From Actinomycetota bacterium (lineage in GTDB: Bacteria > Actinomycetota > Thermoleophilia > Solirubrobacterales > Solirubrobacteraceae), in contig WLOB01000007.1 in the NCBI GenBank assembly GCA_009699505.1, forward strand, positions 1 to 33,273: a stretch of 33,273 bases of DNA, read 5' to 3'. Shown piece by piece: positions 1 to 8,122 of the stretch. The position numbers and the translations under genes were made by a program. The notes below the pieces were generated by a model, which worked only from the letters and a program-made list of their open reading frames with translations, was not told where the DNA came from and ran no database searches. Within the stretch, counting starts at the first letter, position 1, and every line of letters starts with the position of its first letter.

Positions 1-25
1 GGGCGCCGGCACGGCGGGCGCCGGC

Positions 26-430
26 TCAGAACGCGACGCCGGCGCGGTCCTCCGCCGAGCCGATCGGCACGACGCGCCGGCCCAGCGGCAGCAGGCTGAT
101 CGGGACGAGCTTGAGGTTCGCGATGCCGAACGGGATGCCGATGATCGTCAGGCAGAGCAGCAGGCCGGTGAGCAGGTGCCCCAGCGCGAGCCACCAGCCC
201 GCGAGGAGCAGCCAGAGCACGTTGCCGATCCCCGACAGCACCCCGGCGTCCGCGGCGGGCACGACGGTCCGCCCGAACGGCCAGAGGCAGAACCCCGCGA
301 TCCGCAGCGCGGCGATGCTGAACGGGATCGTCACGATCGGGAGCACCATGATCAGCGCCGCGACCGCGTAGCCGAGCGCCATCCAGAACCCGGCGAGGAC
401 GAACCAGAGGACGTTCAGGACCAGGCGCAT
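26..430 (-). CDS. YccF-family small membrane protein
   Basis: A 134-residue protein made of two similar halves. Each half has an N-L-W-x-x-L-A-G-x-W motif (about residues 6-15 and 70-79), hydrophobic membrane segments, an I-P-F motif and a P-x-G-R-x-V-V-P ending (about 51-58 and 115-122). This internal duplication is the hallmark of the YccF (DUF307) inner-membrane family, whose biochemical function is not established. The ATG at 430 gives the canonical short N-terminus leading straight into the first repeat. It reads in the same direction as the downstream-lying Ku genes but has its own short intergenic gap of about 43 bases. Family assignment is strong; no function is claimed. Confidence 0.85.
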   Translation of the reverse strand: MRLVLNVLWFVLAGFWMALGYAVAALIMVLPIVTIPFSIAALRIAGFCLWPFGRTVVPAADAGVLSGIGNVLWLLLAGWWLALGHLLTGLLLCLTIIGIPFGIANLKLVPISLLPLGRRVVPIGSAEDRAGVAF

Positions 431-473
431 GGTGCGAGCCTAGGGCCGGCCCCTGAACGGGAGGTGAGCGCGT

Positions 474-1340
474 TCAGGCCGCGGTCTTCGCGGCCCGCTT
501 CGGCGCCTCGGCCTTCCCGCCGCCCGTCCCCTTGCCCTTGGCGCCCCGGGCCTTCGCCAGGCTCTCCTCGAGGGCGGCCATCAGGTCCTTCGGCGCCTTC
601 TGGGCCTGCGGCTCGGGTTCGGGCTCCGGGATCTCGACCTTGCCGCTCCTGCGCTTCTCGTCGATCAGGCGCAGCAGCCGGACGCGGTGGCAGTCGTCGT
701 AGCGCGACGGGCGGAACTCGTCGGTGAGCTCGCCGATCAGGGCGACCGCGTCGTCGACCTCCCGCTTCGAGGGCTTGCCCTTCGCGCCCTGGGGGATCGC
801 GTCGATCTCGTCCGGGGACCGCAGCTCGTCGGCGAAGCGCATCGTGGTCAGGGAGAGCAGGCCGTCCTGCTCGCGCAGCGCGACGAGGTACTCCTTCGCG
901 CGGAGGACGATGCGGCCGATCGCGACCTGGCCGGCGTTGCCCATGACGTCGACGAGCAGCCGGTAGGCGCGGACGGGGCCGGCGCCGTCGCCGGACGGCA
1001 GCAGCCAGTAGGGGTGGTCGAAGTAGACGGGGTCGATGTCCTGCAGGTCGACGAAGAGGTCGATGTCGACGGTGCGCGTCTTCTCGGGCGCGGCGGCGTC
1101 GAAGTCCTCGTCGGTGAGGACGATCATCTCGCCGTCGTCGGTCTCCCACCCCTTGGCGATGTCCTCCCAGTCGACCTCCTCCCCGTCCGTCGACGCGACG
1201 CGCCTGGTCTGCACGCGCTCGCCCGTGTCCTTGTGGACCTGGTGGAAGTGGACGTCCTGGTCGCGGACGGCCGAGACGAGCTGCACGGGGACGTTGACCA
1301 GGCCGAAGCTCAGCGAGCCGGTCCACAGGGAGCGCGCCAT
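474..1340 (-). CDS. ku: Ku DNA end-binding protein, short paralogue
   Basis: A 288-residue bacterial Ku. The conserved Ku start is plain (SLWTGSLSFGLVNVPVQL, residues 4-21), followed by the beta-barrel core (D-I-D-P-V-Y-F-D near 102-109; G-R-I-V-L-R near 142-147) and a short basic Lys/Ala-rich tail from about 250. Bacterial Ku forms a ring on broken DNA ends and recruits LigD for non-homologous end joining. Its ATG overlaps the stop codon of the upstream Ku gene (TGATG), so the two are probably translated together and may form a heterodimer. The tail is about 40 residues, much shorter than that of the neighbouring paralogue. Confidence 0.95.
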   Translation of the reverse strand: MARSLWTGSLSFGLVNVPVQLVSAVRDQDVHFHQVHKDTGERVQTRRVASTDGEEVDWEDIAKGWETDDGEMIVLTDEDFDAAAPEKTRTVDIDLFVDLQDIDPVYFDHPYWLLPSGDGAGPVRAYRLLVDVMGNAGQVAIGRIVLRAKEYLVALREQDGLLSLTTMRFADELRSPDEIDAIPQGAKGKPSKREVDDAVALIGELTDEFRPSRYDDCHRVRLLRLIDEKRRSGKVEIPEPEPEPQAQKAPKDLMAALEESLAKARGAKGKGTGGGKAEAPKRAAKTAA

Positions 1341-2542
1341 CAGGAGCCCGCCTTCTTCGTCGTGGTGGTCTTCCGCTTCGGCGCGGCCTTGCCGGACGAC
1401 GTCTTCGAGGAGGACGACCGCTTCGCGGAGGTGGCCTTCGACCCCGAGTTCGTCGCGTTCTTCGTCGACGAGGCCTTCGACCCGGAGCCCGAGGCCTTCG
1501 ATCCCGAGGACGCCTTCGTCGTCGACGAGGCCTTCGACCCGGAGGAGGCCTTCGTCGTGGTGGCCTTCGAGCCGGACCCCGACGCCTTGGAGCCGGAGGA
1601 GGCCTTCTTCGACGACGAGGCCTTCGATCCGGAGGAGGCCTTCTTCGACGACGAGGCCTTCGACCCCGACGCGGACGACGACGTCGAGGACGAGCCCTTC
1701 GTCCCCGACGACGCCTTCGCCGACGCGGAGTCCTTCGTCGCGGCCTTGCGCTCCGTGCTCGTCCGGCGCTTCGGCCTCCCGCCGGCGAGGCTCGCCTCGA
1801 GGGCGTCGGCGAGGTCGCCGCCCTCCTCGGGTCGCCGCTTGGCCTTCTTGGGCTTCAGCCCCTTGCGCTTGCGCTCGATGAGGTCCATCACCGCCTCGCG
1901 GTAGGTGTCCTCGTGCTCCTCGGGCTTCCAGTCGTCCTGGAGCATCTCGACGAGCTTGCCCGCCATCTTCACCTCGCGGTCGCCGGGCGTCCTGCGCAGG
2001 GACGGCACCTCGAGGTCGTCCTTGTCGACGAGCTCGTCGTCGAAGCGCATCGTCTGCAGGCCGAGCGCGCCGCCGAGCGGCCGGACGGCGACGAGGTTCT
2101 CCCGGGAGCGCAGGACGAAGCGCCCGATGCCGACCTTCTCGCTCTGCTCGAGGGCGGCGAGCAGGACGCGGTAGGCGTGGTCGCCGCCGTCGCGGGCGCC
2201 GACGAGGTACGGCTTGTCGTAGAAGACCGGGTCGATCTCCTCCGCGCGGACGAAGTGCTCGATCGCGACGACCTTCGGGTGGGTGCCCTCGGCGGCCGCG
2301 ATCTCCTCCTTCGTCAGGAGGATCTGCTTCCCGTCCTCGTCGTAGGCCTTCTCGATGTCGCCGTAGGCGATCTCCTCGCCCGACTCCGCCCCGACCCGCT
2401 GGTGCTCGATGCGCACGCCGTCGGACGCACGGACCTCGCGGAACCGCAGCGTGTGCGGCGAGGTGGCCGAGAACAGCTTCACCGGGATCGCGACGGATCC
2501 GAAGGTGATGGTGCCGTTCCAGAGCGAGCGGGCGGCGGTCAT
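1340..2542 (-). CDS. ku: Ku DNA end-binding protein with long Ser/Lys-rich repetitive tail
   Basis: A 400-residue Ku paralogue. Residues 1-255 are a normal Ku core (SLWNGTITFGSVAIPVKLF at the start; E-E-I-D-P-V-F-Y-D near 100; G-R-F-V-L-R near 140). The last 140 or so residues are low-complexity repeats of the type ASSGSKASS and SSKK, rich in Ser, Lys, Ala and Gly. Lys-rich Ku C-termini are known to bind DNA and help Ku thread inward and stimulate LigD, but this tail is unusually long and serine-rich. The DNA behind it (about 1350-1760) is correspondingly repetitive (gcc-ttc-gac/gag-type units on the plus strand) and so prone to length variation. It is first in a likely ku-ku unit next to ligD. 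Confidence 0.95.
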   Translation of the reverse strand: MTAARSLWNGTITFGSVAIPVKLFSATSPHTLRFREVRASDGVRIEHQRVGAESGEEIAYGDIEKAYDEDGKQILLTKEEIAAAEGTHPKVVAIEHFVRAEEIDPVFYDKPYLVGARDGGDHAYRVLLAALEQSEKVGIGRFVLRSRENLVAVRPLGGALGLQTMRFDDELVDKDDLEVPSLRRTPGDREVKMAGKLVEMLQDDWKPEEHEDTYREAVMDLIERKRKGLKPKKAKRRPEEGGDLADALEASLAGGRPKRRTSTERKAATKDSASAKASSGTKGSSSTSSSASGSKASSSKKASSGSKASSSKKASSGSKASGSGSKATTTKASSGSKASSTTKASSGSKASGSGSKASSTKNATNSGSKATSAKRSSSSKTSSGKAAPKRKTTTTKKAGS

Positions 2543-2600
2543 GGGTCCCGACGACTACCCCGCGGAGCCCGCTCGAACCACCCCTGCACGGTGCCGCCCG

Positions 2601-5273
2601 TCAGAGGTGGAGCTCGGGCAGCCGCTGCTCGAGCTCCAGGAGCGGCGCGAACAGGTCGCCGCGCCGGCGCACGCGCCCGAGCGTCTCGTCCGCCAGGAAC
2701 ACCAGCGTCCCGGGGTCGTCCGAGCGCTCGCACGCCTCGACCTCGTCCCAGTCCACGGGGGTCGAGACGGACGGTCGCTCGCGGGCCCGCAGCGAGTAGA
2801 CGCCGATCGTGGTCTTCGCCTGATCGTTCTGGCTCCAGTCGATGAGGACCTTCCGGTGGCGCAGCTCCTTGGCCATCTTCGAGACGACGAGGTCGGGGAG
2901 GTGCTCCTCGAGGAACCGCGCGAGCCACCGGGCGAACGGCTTCGTCTCGTCGTAGGACGCGTCGTCGGCCAGCGGGGCGTACATCTGCAGGCCCTTGGAC
3001 CCCGAGGTCTTGCAGAACGCGCGGATCTCGAACCGGGCCAGCACGTCGCGGACCGCGAGCGCCACGCGGCAGCAGTCGACGATGGAGGCGCCGGGTCCCG
3101 GGTCCAGGTCGAAGACCAGCGCGCGGGGGCCCGAGACGCCGTGCGGCGCGTCCGGCGCGCCGAGCGACAGGGACGGGTGCAGCTCGATCGCCGCGAGGTT
3201 GGCCGCCCAGAGGAGCGTCGGCAGGTCGTCGAGCAGGACGAAGTCCACGACGCCCTCCTTGCGGCCGTGCGGGACGGGCGTCGTGCGGACCCAGTCGGGC
3301 CGGTGCCTGTCGGCGTGCTTCTGGAAGAACGCCTTCTCGTCGACGCCGTTGGGGTAGCGCTTCAGCGTCATCGGCCGGCCGCGCCAGTGGGGGAGGGCGA
3401 CGGGCGCCACCGCCGCGTAGTACCGCAGGACGTCGGCCTTGGTGAAGCCGCCGGGGTAGAGCGCCTTGTCGAGGTTCGAGAGCTTGAGCGTGCGCCCGTC
3501 GACCTCGATCTCGACGCTCTTGCCCGACGACGGGATGAGCTCCTCGGGCTCGACCTCCGGCTCGTCGGGCTCGGGGACGTCGGGGACCGCGGGCGGCTCG
3601 GGCTCGCGGACGACGGCCGCCTCGACGGGCGCGCCCTTCTCGGCCCGGCCGCCGAGCGCCGCGGCGAGGACGTCGTCGGGGACGTGGTGGGGGTCGTCCG
3701 CCGCCGGTCCCGCCGCGGAGGAGGCGGCCGCCGGGCCCTGCTTCGCCGTCGACGCGCCCTTCGCCGTCGACCCGCCGCCGGACGCCGGGGCGCCGCCCAC
3801 CGCGTCCGTCTCGTCCTCGCCGACCGCCGGTCCCGTCGTCGCCGGGGTCTCCCGCACCACGTCGTGCGCGTCCTTGTCGTCGCGCAGGCCCTGGAAGGAC
3901 CCGTGGCGCACGGAGCCGTCGGACGTCCACTCCGCGAAGCGCACCTCGACGACGAGCGACGGCGTGCAGAACCGGGCGCCCCTCGGCGGCTGCCGGCCCT
4001 CGTACGGCGAGGTCCTGCGCTCGAGCCGCTCGAGCTTCGCGGTCAAGATCTTCAGGGTCTCCTGATCGAAGCCCGTGCCGACGCCGCCGGCGTAGCGCAG
4101 CGCGCCGTCCGCGTCGTACACGCCGAGCTGCAGCGAGCCCAGGACGCCCGCGCGGCCGCCCTTGCCGGGGATCCAGCCGCCGACGACGAACTCCTGGCGC
4201 AGCTCGTGCTTCACCTTGAGCCACGCGTCGGACCGGCGTCCGGGGCGGTAGATCGCGTCGGTGCGCTTGGCGATCACGCCCTCGAGCCCCTGCTCGGCGG
4301 TGGCGGCGAGGAGGCCCTCGCCCTGCCCCACGTACGCGCCGGGGGTCTGCCAGTGGTCGCCGTCCAGGCCGAGCTCCTCGAGCGCGGCGCGACGCTCCGT
4401 CCACGGCCGGTCGACGAGCGGGTGGCCGTCGAGCCACAGCAGGTCGAAGACCATGAGCGTCACCGGCCGCTCCTGCGCGAGGCGCTTCACGTGGGCGCCG
4501 CGGGCGTGCATCCGGGACTGCAGGGCCTGGAAGCTCGGGCGCCCGTCGTCGTCGAACGCCACGACCTCGCCGTCGAGGATCGCCTCGTGCGAGGAGAGCT
4601 GCCGGTTCAGGGCGCGCAGCTCCGGATAGGCGCCGGTGATGTCGTTCCCCGCCCGGGAGAACAGCGAGAACCGCCCCGGCTGCGAGCGGACCATCGCCCG
4701 GACCCCGTCCCACTTGACCTCGAAGGCCCAGTCGTCGGGCCGCGGGGGCAGCGTGCCGGGCCTGGCGAGCATCGGCTCGATCGCGGCGGGCATCTCCTCG
4801 GCCGTCTCGTCGACCGGCGGATCCATCCGGTGGATCATCCAGTCCTTCGGGTCCCTGCCCGCGTGGAACAGCGCGTACCTCCCCGTCAGGCGCTCCCCGG
4901 AGAACACGGCGATGATCTCGCCCTCCCGCCACTTCTCGACCTCGAACGTCCCGGCGTCCCAGATCGTCATCTCGCCCGCGCCGTAGTTGCCCTCGGGGAT
5001 CGTCTCCTCGAAGTCGAGGTACTTCAGCGGGTGGTCCTCGGTGTGGACGGCCTTGCGGTTGTGCCTCGGGTCCGTCGGGAGGCCGTTGGGGATCGCGAAG
5101 CTCGCCAGCGCCCCATCGTGCTCCAGGCGCAGGTCCCAGTGCAGCCGGGTGGCGTGGTGCTCGTGGACGACGAACCGCGGGGCGTCGGCCGGCGCGACGT
5201 CCTCGTCGCCCGACGGCTCCGGGGTGTCGGCGAAGGAGCGCTTGCGGCGGTAGTCCCTCAGCGGCTCGGCCAT
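2601..5273 (-). CDS. ligD: LigD, multidomain ATP-dependent DNA ligase for end joining (PE-LIG-POL)
   Basis: An 890-residue LigD with three domains in order. The 3'-phosphoesterase lies at about 30-155 (H40, H46, D48 in HHATRLHWDLRLE and H81 in EDHPL match the known active site). The ligase lies at about 165-440 (nucleotidyl lysine K187 in EVKWDG). The primase-polymerase lies in the C-terminal third (FDLDPGPG, SGSKGLQ, MAKELRHRKVLIDW). A Gly/Ala/Ser-rich linker separates LIG and POL. This order is the Pseudomonas-type arrangement, unlike mycobacterial POL-PE-LIG. It acts with the two Ku proteins just downstream. The ATG at 5273 (MAEPLRDY) was preferred; a GTG at 5294 would add seven residues. 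Confidence 0.95.
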   Translation of the reverse strand: MAEPLRDYRRKRSFADTPEPSGDEDVAPADAPRFVVHEHHATRLHWDLRLEHDGALASFAIPNGLPTDPRHNRKAVHTEDHPLKYLDFEETIPEGNYGAGEMTIWDAGTFEVEKWREGEIIAVFSGERLTGRYALFHAGRDPKDWMIHRMDPPVDETAEEMPAAIEPMLARPGTLPPRPDDWAFEVKWDGVRAMVRSQPGRFSLFSRAGNDITGAYPELRALNRQLSSHEAILDGEVVAFDDDGRPSFQALQSRMHARGAHVKRLAQERPVTLMVFDLLWLDGHPLVDRPWTERRAALEELGLDGDHWQTPGAYVGQGEGLLAATAEQGLEGVIAKRTDAIYRPGRRSDAWLKVKHELRQEFVVGGWIPGKGGRAGVLGSLQLGVYDADGALRYAGGVGTGFDQETLKILTAKLERLERRTSPYEGRQPPRGARFCTPSLVVEVRFAEWTSDGSVRHGSFQGLRDDKDAHDVVRETPATTGPAVGEDETDAVGGAPASGGGSTAKGASTAKQGPAAASSAAGPAADDPHHVPDDVLAAALGGRAEKGAPVEAAVVREPEPPAVPDVPEPDEPEVEPEELIPSSGKSVEIEVDGRTLKLSNLDKALYPGGFTKADVLRYYAAVAPVALPHWRGRPMTLKRYPNGVDEKAFFQKHADRHRPDWVRTTPVPHGRKEGVVDFVLLDDLPTLLWAANLAAIELHPSLSLGAPDAPHGVSGPRALVFDLDPGPGASIVDCCRVALAVRDVLARFEIRAFCKTSGSKGLQMYAPLADDASYDETKPFARWLARFLEEHLPDLVVSKMAKELRHRKVLIDWSQNDQAKTTIGVYSLRARERPSVSTPVDWDEVEACERSDDPGTLVFLADETLGRVRRRGDLFAPLLELEQRLPELHL

Positions 5274-5350
5274 GTCGCTCGGTTCTACCCGCACGGCCGG
5301 GCCCCTGCACGTCGCGGGCGCGTACGGGGGAGGCGACCCCGCGTGCCAGC

Positions 5351-6589
5351 ATGGGCCGGGTGCCGTCCCGCCCAGCCCGCGACGTCGTCCTGCTCGCCGC
5401 GGCGATCGCGCTGTTCTCGCTCAACCTGCGCCCGGCGCTCGTGGCGGTCGGGCCGCTCGCGCCGCAGCTGCGCGCGGACACGGGCCTGAGCGCCGCGTCG
5501 ACGAGCCTCCTGACGACCCTGCCGCTCGTCTGCTTCGGGCTGTTCGCGACGCTGGCCCCGCGCCTGGGCCGCCGGGTCGGGCTCGAGCGGGCGCTCCTCG
5601 TGGCGCTGCTGCTGCTCGTGGCGGGGACGTCGCTGCGCCTGGCGGTGCCGACGGCGGCCCTGTTCGCCGGCTCGGCCGTGGCGGGGGCGGGCATCGCGAT
5701 CGCCAACGTCCTGCTGCCCGGGGTGGTCAAGCGCGACTTCCCGGACCGGACGGGCCCGATGATGGCGCTCTACTCCGTGGCGCTCAACGGGGGCGCGGCG
5801 CTCGCGGCGGGCGTCACGGTGCCGCTGGAGGACGCGCTCGGACTCTCGTGGCGCACCGCCCTGGCGCTCTGGGGCGTCGCGGCGCTGGTGACCGCCGTGC
5901 TCTGGCTGCCGCGGGCCCGGGCGGCGCCGCCCCGCTCGGCGGGCCCGTCCGAGCACGCCCGTGGGGTGTGGCGCTCGCCGGTCGCCTGGGCCGTCGCGCT
6001 GTTCATGGGCCTGCAGTCCCTCGAGTTCTACGCGCTCGCCGCCTGGCTGCCGACGATCCTGCGCGACGACGGCATGTCGGCGTCGACCGCCGGTCTGATG
6101 GCGGCGCTCATGAGCGCCTCGGGCATCGCGGCGTCGCTCGTCGTCCCCGTGGTCGCGGCCCGGTCGCGACGGCAGCGCGGCCTGACCGCCGTCGCGGCCG
6201 TCGGCTTCCTCGTCGGGCTCGTCGGCCTGCTGGTCGCCCCGGCGGACGGCGCGCTGGCCTGGGTTCTCGTGCTCGGCCTGGCGCAGGGGACGGGCATCAG
6301 CCTGGCGCTGACCCTCTTCGTCCTGCGCTCGCGGACGGCGGAGGCGGCGGGCGAGCTGTCCGGCATGGCGCAGACCGTCGGCTACCTCATCGCCGCGGCG
6401 GGGCCGCTGGGCGCGGGGGCGCTGCACGACGCGACGGGGACGTGGACGGCGCCGCTGCTCGCCCTGCTCCTGGGGCTCGTCGGCTTCGCGCTCGCCGGGT
6501 GGCGGGCCGGGGCCGACCGGACGATCGAGGCGCCCGTCCCCGGCGGCGGGCACCCGCTCGGGGGTCCGCCGCCGCCCGCGGCGGCCTAG
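5351..6589 (+). CDS. MFS transporter, CynX/NimT-like
   Basis: A 412-residue integral membrane protein with about 12 hydrophobic segments. The opening LFSLNLRPALVAVGPL (about residues 19-34) and the LPGVVKRDFP and GMAQTVGYLIAA motifs are typical of the CynX/NimT branch of the major facilitator superfamily, which includes cyanate and nitroimidazole transporters. The substrate cannot be told from sequence. It is divergent from ligD with about 75 bases between starts, and its stop overlaps the stop of the convergent membrane gene that follows by four bases. A GTG nine bases into the ORF is an alternative start. Confidence 0.85.
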   Translation: MGRVPSRPARDVVLLAAAIALFSLNLRPALVAVGPLAPQLRADTGLSAASTSLLTTLPLVCFGLFATLAPRLGRRVGLERALLVALLLLVAGTSLRLAVPTAALFAGSAVAGAGIAIANVLLPGVVKRDFPDRTGPMMALYSVALNGGAALAAGVTVPLEDALGLSWRTALALWGVAALVTAVLWLPRARAAPPRSAGPSEHARGVWRSPVAWAVALFMGLQSLEFYALAAWLPTILRDDGMSASTAGLMAALMSASGIAASLVVPVVAARSRRQRGLTAVAAVGFLVGLVGLLVAPADGALAWVLVLGLAQGTGISLALTLFVLRSRTAEAAGELSGMAQTVGYLIAAAGPLGAGALHDATGTWTAPLLALLLGLVGFALAGWRAGADRTIEAPVPGGGHPLGGPPPPAAA

Positions 6590-7509
6590 AAGAAGCTCGA
6601 GGCCACGGCGACCTCGATCCAGGCGGACACGACGATCACCGGGACGGCGACGACGGTGCAGGCCGCGACGGCCGCGAGCAGGTCGCGGTTGCGGTCCTTC
6701 GCCTCGAGCCACACCACGGCGGCCAGCGGCAGGAACACCGCGACGAGCTCGGGGACGGCGTGGGGGAGCAGGCGCACGAGGATGCCCGCCTCCGTGTACT
6801 GCCCCTGCGCCGCGACGCTCGCGAGCCCGTGGCCGAGGTTCAGCGCCTGCTGGACGATGGAGAAGACGGTCAGCGCGATGACCACGAGGAGCGCGGGCCG
6901 CTGGGCGTGGCGGTGGACCCAGCCCTGCACGCCGGAGAGCTCGCCGGCCTGGATCGGGATGGAGCGGCGGACGAGGTACGTGGCGAAGCAGACGAGCAGG
7001 TGCAGCAGGAGCACCGTGAAGTTGCGCCCGAGCACGAAGCCGAAGTCGACCCAGCGGGCGCTGGGGTCCGCGGCGATCAGCGCACCCCCGGACGGGTCGG
7101 CGGGCGTCGTGATCGCGACGATGTAGGTCCCGAGCAGCAGGATCGCCGAGACGACGGCGCTCAGCCCGACCCACGGCAGGAGCTGCGACGGACGGCGGAG
7201 CCAGGACGAGAGGGCGGCGCGCGTGTCGGCGACCGCGGCGTCGCGGGCGGCCAGCCGGGCGGCGGTCACTTCGTCGGTCGCGGCCATGAGCAGATCGTAC
7301 GGACCGGGGTCCGCTCCGGACAGCGCCTCATCGTCCAACGGGCCCGGCCGCGCGGCGTCGTCCGTGGCCGCTCGGTCGTCCGTCCCGGCGGGGGCGTCCG
7401 CGCCGCGTCCGGGACGTCCGTCGAGGGCCGGCGACGATCCGGGCACCGGCGGCGCGACGGAGGTCGGGTTGCCCCGGTCGCGGCGGAACGGCAGGATCAC
7501 GACGACCAC
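6586..7509 (-). CDS. SpoIIM-like integral membrane protein
   Basis: A 307-residue protein with a disordered Pro/Gly/Asp-rich N-terminus (about 1-70), a conserved helix (about 72-105) and five or six membrane segments. The LLPHAVPELVAVFLPL stretch near the C-terminus followed by a final hydrophobic segment ending IEVAVAS resembles the SpoIIM family, where a His followed by a P/E-L motif precedes the last helices. The assignment is by motif and topology only, and the molecular role of SpoIIM-like proteins outside sporulation is unclear. The listed start lies only 17 bases from the divergent VOC gene; ATG at 7287 (MAATDEV) is a credible alternative that would remove the disordered region and leave room for promoters. 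Confidence 0.6.
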   Translation of the reverse strand: MVVVILPFRRDRGNPTSVAPPVPGSSPALDGRPGRGADAPAGTDDRAATDDAARPGPLDDEALSGADPGPYDLLMAATDEVTAARLAARDAAVADTRAALSSWLRRPSQLLPWVGLSAVVSAILLLGTYIVAITTPADPSGGALIAADPSARWVDFGFVLGRNFTVLLLHLLVCFATYLVRRSIPIQAGELSGVQGWVHRHAQRPALLVVIALTVFSIVQQALNLGHGLASVAAQGQYTEAGILVRLLPHAVPELVAVFLPLAAVVWLEAKDRNRDLLAAVAACTVVAVPVIVVSAWIEVAVASSFF

Positions 7510-7526
7510 GTACCCGGAGCCCCTCG

Positions 7527-7916
7527 ATGACCACCGCCCCGCGCATCACCGGCGTCGACTTCGTCACGCTGCCCGCCCGCGACTTCGACGAGTCGTTCCG
7601 GTTCTACGGCGAGACGCTGGGCCTGCGCTTCCGCACCCGCTGGGGCTCCATGCCCGCAGCGGAGTTCCAGGCCGGCAACCTCACGATCGCGATCATGGAG
7701 CCCACCGCGTTCGGCCAGGAGTTCGCGCCGCACCGCGTCCCGCTCGCCCTGCAGGTCGACGACGTGGCGGCGGCCCGCGCACACCTCGAGTCCCTCGGCG
7801 TCCGCTTCGTGTCGGACCTCATCGACAGCGGCGTGTGCCACCAGGCGATCTTCCTCGACCCGGCCGGCAACGCCCTGGACCTGCACCACCGCTACGCGCC
7901 GCCGACGGCCGTCTGA
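7527..7916 (+). CDS. VOC/glyoxalase-fold protein
   Basis: A 129-residue single vicinal-oxygen-chelate protein with the paired beta-alpha-beta-beta-beta repeats of the fold. The first half opens with VDFVTLPARDFDESFRFYGE (about 10-29), and the second contains PLALQVDDVAAARAHLE followed by the FLDPAGNALDLHH ending that typifies glyoxalase/bleomycin-resistance superfamily members. Members may be metal-dependent lyases, dioxygenases or binding proteins, and the substrate cannot be assigned. It is the last host gene before the prophage junction; the terminator-like hairpin about 115 bases downstream may serve it. Confidence 0.85.
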   Translation: MTTAPRITGVDFVTLPARDFDESFRFYGETLGLRFRTRWGSMPAAEFQAGNLTIAIMEPTAFGQEFAPHRVPLALQVDDVAAARAHLESLGVRFVSDLIDSGVCHQAIFLDPAGNALDLHHRYAPPTAV

Positions 7917-8030
7917 CCGGCGAGGGCGCGGAGCGGGCCACCGCTGCGGGCCCGGCGGCGGGCGGCGGGACGGGAGCCGCCGGCTGCGCGTCCCCGGGCG
8001 GCCGGCGCACCGGCAGGGCCCGGGAACGAG

Positions 8031-8055
8031 GAGCGCCCGGGATCTCCGGGCGCTC
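8031..8055. terminator. Perfect 10-bp GC hairpin beside the tRNA-Trp remnant
   Basis: gagcgcccgg (8031-8040) and ccgggcgctc (8046-8055) are exact reverse complements around a 5-base loop. There is no clear T run on either side. It sits 6 bases beyond the CC end of the tRNA-Trp 3' half (minus strand), the usual place for a tRNA terminator, and about 115 bases after the VOC gene (plus strand). It may therefore terminate from both directions. The 7917-8030 stretch holds no gene that I can support. Confidence 0.65.
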
Positions 8056-8060
8056 CGTCA

Positions 8061-8105
8061 GGCGGGGGATGGAGGAATCGAACCTCCCGTTGCGGTTTTG
8101 GAGAC
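8061..8105 (-). other. Prophage attachment site: 3' half of tRNA-Trp
   Basis: Read on the minus strand, gtctccaaaaccg gives a CTCCAAA anticodon loop (anticodon CCA, Trp) and the 3' side of its stem. A 4-base variable loop, a perfect T arm (GGAGG-TTCGATT-CCTCC), an acceptor strand ATCCCCC, discriminator G and CC follow. The 5' half of a tRNA (D arm and 5' acceptor GGGGGAT) is absent upstream, where the integrase 3' end begins. This is what a phage that integrates into tRNA-Trp leaves at one end: the host 3' half here, with the gene rebuilt at the other junction. The intact tRNA-Trp should lie on the minus strand to the right of the window. Confidence 0.8.
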
Positions 8106-8122
8106 TCACGTTGTTTCCTTTC

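Noticed and set aside
2409-5730. Very long ORFs on both strands (1026 aa plus, 1063 aa minus) over ligD
   Set aside because: They are high-GC shadow frames rich in Arg, Pro, Ala and Gly; the minus-strand LigD frame has recognisable domains and catalytic residues.
5272-7530. 752-aa plus and 629-aa minus ORFs over the MFS and membrane genes
   Set aside because: Arg/Gly-rich shadow composition with no motif; the real frames encode membrane proteins.
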